The position numbers were made by a program, and so were the translations under genes. Positions 60,305 to 64,000 of a stretch of DNA of 64,000 nucleotides are shown piece after piece (position 1 is the first letter of the stretch; each line of letters begins with the position of its first letter). The stretch comes from Lachnospiraceae bacterium KGMB03038 (lineage in GTDB: Bacteria; Bacillota; Clostridia; Lachnospirales; Lachnospiraceae). The notes below the pieces were generated by a model. The model searched no databases. It saw nothing but the letters and a program-made list of their open reading frames with translations, and was not told the origin of the DNA. The stretch covers positions 1,082,501 to 1,146,500 of the forward strand of contig CP041667.1 of NCBI GenBank assembly GCA_007361935.1, in the 5' to 3' direction.

Positions 60305-61591
60305 ATGAGAATTGGAATCATTGGGCCGGATTCTTCCTGCCAGATCATCGAAAAATATATCAGACAGCTGGATGCCGGGGTAGAGGTTAAGTGTTATCCC
60401 AAGGAGCAGGTAAATGCCTGCGCTTCTGTGACGGAAACTTGTATGGAAGAGTGCGATGCGATCTTGTTCTCCGGCTGCGCGGTGGAAAGCTTTGTGACAG
60501 AGGAAATAGAGATTAAAAAGCCCTATACTTCCGTGGAAAAATCAATCATCAGCGTAGCCGGCGCTTTCCTGGAAATGCAGAAAAAAGGGATGGAGTTAGA
60601 TGCGTTCAGCATCGATGTGGTGGAAAACCGTATGATCGAAGATCTTCTGGATGCGTTCCATATACTTGCCAGAAACATTTATTCCAGTTCCTTCCAGCCG
60701 GGAGTGGATGAAGAAGAATATATCAAATGGCATAAGGATCTTCAGGATGAAGGAAGGACGAATGTGGCGCTCACCGCGTTTGCCTGGGTTTACTCCAAAC
60801 TCAAAGAAGAAGGATACAACGTGATCTATCTTGGCCCTACCAGACTGATGGTCCGGTACGCTCTGGAGAAGCTGCAGAATGAATATGCTCTGAGCCGGGC
60901 GGAGTATTCCCGGATCTCGGTAGCGATCCTGCAGCTTACGAATCTGGAGCAGCAGGAAGAAAATTATTACAGAAATATGCTGGAAAAAACAGAAGTGGAA
61001 AAGAAGATCATACAGTATGTGAAATCCGTCCAGGGCGCTGTTTTTGAGTTTGGAAGAAAAGAGTATGTGATCTTCGCCAGCGCCGGACTTTTAGGAGAAA
61101 AGAAGCATCAGAATAAGCTCCTTAAGCTGCAGCAGGATGTGAAGGCGAACGGCATCCAGATGAATGCCGGGATCGGGATGGGGAACACGGCGTACCGAGC
61201 TGAGATGAACGCCCGCGACGCCCTTGCCTACTCTTTGAAGAGAAACTGTCAGGAGATCTACTGCATCAATGACGAGCATATGATCGAAGGGCCTTTTGGG
61301 CTGGACCAGCAGCTGCAGTACGAGCTGATCTCCTCCGATCCCAAGATCCAGGAGATCGCGGCAAGGACCGGACTGAGCGCCAGGTCTGTGTTAAAGATCA
61401 TCGCCATCGCCGACGCAAGGCAGAGTTATGTATTCGATGCCCATGAACTTGCGGACTGCCTGGAAGTTACGGTTCGCAGCGCAAGAAGGATCATGAATAA
61501 GATCATGGATGCGGGGCTTGGGAAGGTCTACGCAAAGGAGATCACACCATCGGGGGGACGGCCCAAAACACTGATCGAGATCCTGTTTTAA
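60305..61591 (+). CDS. transcriptional regulator with GGDEF-like middle and C-terminal helix-turn-helix
   Basis: 428 residues. Residues 1-190 read like a small-molecule receiver region (IGIIGPDSSCQIIEKYI, GYNVIYLGPTRLM). Residues about 200-330 have the GGDEF-like fold of PucR/CdaR-type regulators (GMGNTAYRAEMNARDALAYSLKRN) without an intact cyclase motif. The last 80 hold two helix-turn-helix-like blocks (IQEIAARTGLSARSVLKI and ELADCLEVTVRSARRIMNKI). It follows the terminator of the DUF5058 operon and is likely its regulator. GTG 60293 is a possible earlier start. Confidence 0.75.
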   Translation: MRIGIIGPDSSCQIIEKYIRQLDAGVEVKCYPKEQVNACASVTETCMEECDAILFSGCAVESFVTEEIEIKKPYTSVEKSIISVAGAFLEMQKKGMELDAFSIDVVENRMIEDLLDAFHILARNIYSSSFQPGVDEEEYIKWHKDLQDEGRTNVALTAFAWVYSKLKEEGYNVIYLGPTRLMVRYALEKLQNEYALSRAEYSRISVAILQLTNLEQQEENYYRNMLEKTEVEKKIIQYVKSVQGAVFEFGRKEYVIFASAGLLGEKKHQNKLLKLQQDVKANGIQMNAGIGMGNTAYRAEMNARDALAYSLKRNCQEIYCINDEHMIEGPFGLDQQLQYELISSDPKIQEIAARTGLSARSVLKIIAIADARQSYVFDAHELADCLEVTVRSARRIMNKIMDAGLGKVYAKEITPSGGRPKTLIEILF

Positions 61592-61646
61592 GGCGGATCG
61601 ATAAAATTAAGGGAGGACGGCTATTTTCTATTTAAACCTAGTCTTT

Positions 61647-62297
61647 TCATTGCTTCTTAAAAAATTCGATCTTAGCTTTTAGCTGTTCGTTTTCGGTTTC
61701 GATGACTTTTTTGTCTGTAGTAATTTCTTTTACTTTCTCAGTCAAAGTTTCGACAGTCTGAAGAGTTTGCTGGTAGTCATAGTAGAAACTTGGAAAATAT
61801 TTTTGCAGAGTTAAGGCCTCTATTTGTTTGTAGGTATCGGAGGAAGGGACAATGCGTCCTTTATGCTGGTATAAGATGCGGTTGACACTGACTGTTCGTA
61901 TGTCGTTTAGCTTTAAGACTGAATCGTGTGAAATAAAGGAGAATTCATTTCTTTTCAAAAGGAACAGATTGCTTTTTGATTTTGGATAATCTAGAGGATG
62001 ATAGATGTCTGGATGCTTGAGTGAATCATAGGAAAATATTGGGAGAACATAGAGAAGTTTCTGTTTGACTCCGATCACAAGTCCACGGTGTTCATAAGAC
62101 ATTTCTGGAGTATAGTTTTTACCAAATTCAAATTGGTATATTTCCCCCTTTTTCACGGGTCTTTGGCGGAAGAGTTTCCCCCTATTGTTTATCCATCGAA
62201 AATCTGATTTTGAAAAGCGGTCAAGTTCATCAGTGCTAAAACCATTCCTAATGATGGCCTCATTTGTTTTGGATTGGGCTTTAAGATATTCGTTCAA
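61647..62297 (-). CDS. PemK/MazF-like protein with C-terminal coiled coil
   Basis: 216 residues. A MazF-type core: KKGEIYQFEFGKNY...HRGLVIG, VLPIFSYDS and DSVLKLNDIRTVSVNRI, matching the strand and IRT motifs of MazF/PemK endoribonucleases. A 50-residue coiled coil follows (LQTVETLTEKVKEITTDKKVIETENEQLKAKIEFF). There is no protein antitoxin gene next to it. TTG start with GGAGA 9 bases upstream. The upstream structured RNA ends in a terminator, as in type III toxin-antitoxin loci. It could also be a solitary MazF-like protein. Confidence 0.75.
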   Translation of the reverse strand: MNEYLKAQSKTNEAIIRNGFSTDELDRFSKSDFRWINNRGKLFRQRPVKKGEIYQFEFGKNYTPEMSYEHRGLVIGVKQKLLYVLPIFSYDSLKHPDIYHPLDYPKSKSNLFLLKRNEFSFISHDSVLKLNDIRTVSVNRILYQHKGRIVPSSDTYKQIEALTLQKYFPSFYYDYQQTLQTVETLTEKVKEITTDKKVIETENEQLKAKIEFFKKQ

Positions 62298-62328
62298 TGA
62301 AATTTTCTCCGTGGGATTTTTTAAGAAA

Positions 62329-62480
62329 AAGGTACGGCGCTAACCGTACCTTGCTCTGGATAGCCAGAGTGACCTTGTCGGTCAAATTATCCTTTCATAG
62401 ATAGCCTTGTCGGCCAAAAAACACTTTTTCAAGTGCGAAAGAACTCGATCAGAGGATATATCTCTCCTTATCTATATTAT
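62329..62480 (-). ncRNA. structured leader or antitoxin-like RNA before the PemK/MazF-like gene
   Basis: On the minus strand from about 62480, behind TATAAT (62481-62486 region): a hairpin CACTT-GAAA-AAGTG; then two 32-base-spaced units with a GACAA loop, GGCC-GACAA-GGC and GACC-GACAA-GGTC, whose stem bases differ in compensating ways; a stem CTCTGG-CTAT-CCAGAG; and a terminator, stem AAGGTACGG with CCGTACCTT at 62329-62352 followed by TTTTTC. The next gene is the PemK/MazF-like CDS. The exact 5' end is uncertain. Confidence 0.6.
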
Positions 62481-62593
62481 ATATAATTCTGTAGAAAAAT
62501 CCAGAGATTTTTTGATTTCCTTTTTTGCCTCAGATAAAAATTTAGAGGCTTTACTAGAATATAGAGGAACAGCAGCGCAAAAGTAAAAATAAA

Positions 62594-62636
62594 TTAGCAC
62601 TCACCTCTTGACAGTGCTGACAGCCTGTGATATTGT
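62594..62636 (+). promoter_or_regulatory. CIRCE operator and promoter of clpB
   Basis: TTAGCACTC, nine bases, then CAGTGCTGA (62594-62620) match the HrcA-bound CIRCE dyad at 16 of 18 positions. TTGACA (62608-62613), 17-base spacer and TATTGT (62631-62636) form the promoter; the operator covers the -35. Heat-shock repression by HrcA is expected. Confidence 0.9.
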
Positions 62637-62693
62637 TATAGTGTTGATAGAACAAATATGTAAGCAACTCTCTCTGAGAAGGAGGACAACACT

Positions 62694-64000
62694 ATGAATA
62701 TAAATAAATTTACGCAGAAATCACTGCAGGCCGTCCAGGACTGTGAGAAGGCGGCCATGGAGTACGGCAACCAGGAAATTGAACAGGAGCATTTGTTTTA
62801 TGCGCTACTGACCCAGGACGACAGTCTGATCCTGAAGCTGATGGAGAAGATGGGGATCGACAAAAACCTGATCTTGAACAGGGCGGAAGAGGCCCTGCGG
62901 AAACGGACGAAAGTCCAGGGCGGAAGGCAGTATGTAGGCCAGGACCTGAATAACGCTTTGGTCCATGCGGAAGATGAGGCAAAGCAGATGGGAGACGAGT
63001 ATGTGTCGGTAGAGCATCTGTTTCTGGCTCTGATCAAGTATGCCAATAAGGAGATGAAAGCCATCTTCCGGGAGATGGGCATCGACCGGAATGGATTCCT
63101 CCAGGCGCTTTCCACCGTCCGGGGAAACCAGCGGGTGACCAGTGATAACCCGGAAGAGACCTATGACACGCTCAACAAATATGGCTCTGACCTGGTGGAG
63201 CGGGCCAGAGAACAAAAATTAGACCCAGTCATTGGCCGGGACGGCGAGATCCGAAATATCATCCGGATCTTGTCGCGGAAGACTAAGAATAACCCGGTGC
63301 TCATCGGCGAACCCGGCGTTGGAAAGACGGCAGTGGTGGAAGGACTGGCTCAGCGGATCGTCCGAGGCGATGTGCCGGAAGGACTGAAAGACAAGACGAT
63401 ATTCTCCCTGGATATGGGAGCGCTGGTAGCTGGGGCCAAATACAGAGGGGAGTTTGAGGAACGGCTGAAAGCGGTCCTGGAAGAAGTGAAAAATAGTGAC
63501 GGCAGGATCATCCTGTTTATCGATGAACTTCATACGATCGTTGGAGCAGGAAAGACCGATGGCGCTATGGATGCGGGAAACATGCTGAAACCTATGCTGG
63601 CCAGGGGCGAACTGCACTGTATCGGCGCTACCACTCTGGACGAGTACCGCCAGTATATTGAGAAGGATGCGGCTCTGGAGCGGAGATTCCAGCCTGTTAT
63701 GGTAGACGAACCAACGGTGGAGGATGCCATTTCGATCCTGCGTGGCTTGAAGGAACGGTATGAGGTATTCCACGGAGTTAAGATCACCGATGGCGCGCTG
63801 GTGGCGGCGGCAACGCTGTCTGACCGGTATATTTCCGACCGGTTTCTGCCGGATAAGGCCATCGACTTGGTGGATGAGGCCTGCGCTCTGATCAAGACGG
63901 AACTGGATTCCATGCCGACAGAACTGGATGAATTGCAGCGGAAGATCATGCAGCTTGAGATTGAAGAGGCGGCTTTGAAAAAAGAGGAAGACCGGCTGAG
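62694..64000 (+). CDS. clpB: ATP-dependent chaperone ClpB (5' part; continues beyond window)
   Basis: The first 435 codons are present. The N-terminal double Clp domain (FTQKSLQAVQDCEKAAMEYGNQEIEQEHLFYALL, VSVEHLFLALIKY) is followed by the first AAA+ domain with Walker A GEPGVGKTAVVEGLAQ near residue 206, Walker B IILFIDELHTIVGAG and the sensor region, and the start of the coiled-coil middle domain (DEVDEACALIKTELDSMP...ELQRKIMQLEIEE). It disaggregates proteins with DnaK. AAGGAGG is 8 bases before the ATG; CIRCE lies upstream. The reading frame is open at the window end. Confidence 0.97.
   Translation, partial: MNINKFTQKSLQAVQDCEKAAMEYGNQEIEQEHLFYALLTQDDSLILKLMEKMGIDKNLILNRAEEALRKRTKVQGGRQYVGQDLNNALVHAEDEAKQMGDEYVSVEHLFLALIKYANKEMKAIFREMGIDRNGFLQALSTVRGNQRVTSDNPEETYDTLNKYGSDLVERAREQKLDPVIGRDGEIRNIIRILSRKTKNNPVLIGEPGVGKTAVVEGLAQRIVRGDVPEGLKDKTIFSLDMGALVAGAKYRGEFEERLKAVLEEVKNSDGRIILFIDELHTIVGAGKTDGAMDAGNMLKPMLARGELHCIGATTLDEYRQYIEKDAALERRFQPVMVDEPTVEDAISILRGLKERYEVFHGVKITDGALVAAATLSDRYISDRFLPDKAIDLVDEACALIKTELDSMPTELDELQRKIMQLEIEEAALKKEEDRL

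Overview
The window looks like a chromosomal segment of a spore-forming, anaerobic gut-type Clostridia, most likely Lachnospiraceae. Supporting signs are the 23S rRNA tail, CotF-like spore coat genes, an ECF-type vitamin transporter S subunit, ISLre2 and IS1182 elements, purine-rich Shine-Dalgarno sites and moderate G+C. The genus cannot be fixed from this stretch alone.

Layout. 1-1.2 kb is the 3' part of a 23S rRNA gene with its terminator and no 5S. 1.26-3.9 kb holds a HAD phosphatase, a flavodoxin and a sigma-54 enhancer-binding activator, all leftward. 4-12.8 kb is one rightward nine-gene operon behind a near-consensus -24/-12 (sigma-54) promoter: ornithine-cyclodeaminase-like, MmgE/PrpD, opine-dehydrogenase-like, Asp/Glu-racemase-like, M20 amidohydrolase, a two-gene DUF5058 membrane module, an amidohydrolase and a LUD protein. 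The next gene, convergent, is rpoN itself, interrupted by one in-frame TAG. 14.3-22.4 kb holds an aspartate aminotransferase, an ECF sigma/anti-sigma operon with two lipoproteins, and coaBC facing a PanT-like ECF S component. 22.5-32.6 kb holds a 1574-residue protein with three CbxX/SpoVK-type AAA+ modules, a ferritin-like protein, tRNA-Trp, a deformylase and a TetR/amidohydrolase pair.

32.7-36.5 kb is an insertion-sequence island. An IS1182-family element is flanked by two identical 40-bp palindromes, and an ISLre2-family element follows. Related palindromes lie at 20.2 kb and 39.1 kb. 36.6-47.9 kb is mostly housekeeping: DUF4397 protein, CorC/HlyC-type membrane protein with an attenuator-like leader, DMT transporter, HD, GNAT, dtd, coat proteins, C26 and M19 peptidases, tRNA-Gly, 2-hydroxyacid dehydrogenase, LysR and a C39-like protease.

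48-56 kb is a MerR-headed cluster: MFS transporter, a glycine-decarboxylase P-protein pair (the second gene frameshifted), an AcoX-like NAD-kinase-fold protein and a GPH-type symporter, with no gcvT or gcvH. 56.2-61.6 kb is a second DUF5058 module followed by two M20 hydrolases and a regulator. 61.6-62.5 kb is a PemK/MazF-like gene behind a structured, terminator-containing RNA, and the window ends in CIRCE-controlled clpB.

The main theme is uptake and hydrolysis of modified amino acids or small peptides. Two separate loci pair the same two-protein membrane module with M20 hydrolases. The most novel candidates are that module, the sigma-54 operon beside an interrupted rpoN, the palindrome/IS1182 arrangement, and the RNA plus MazF-like locus.
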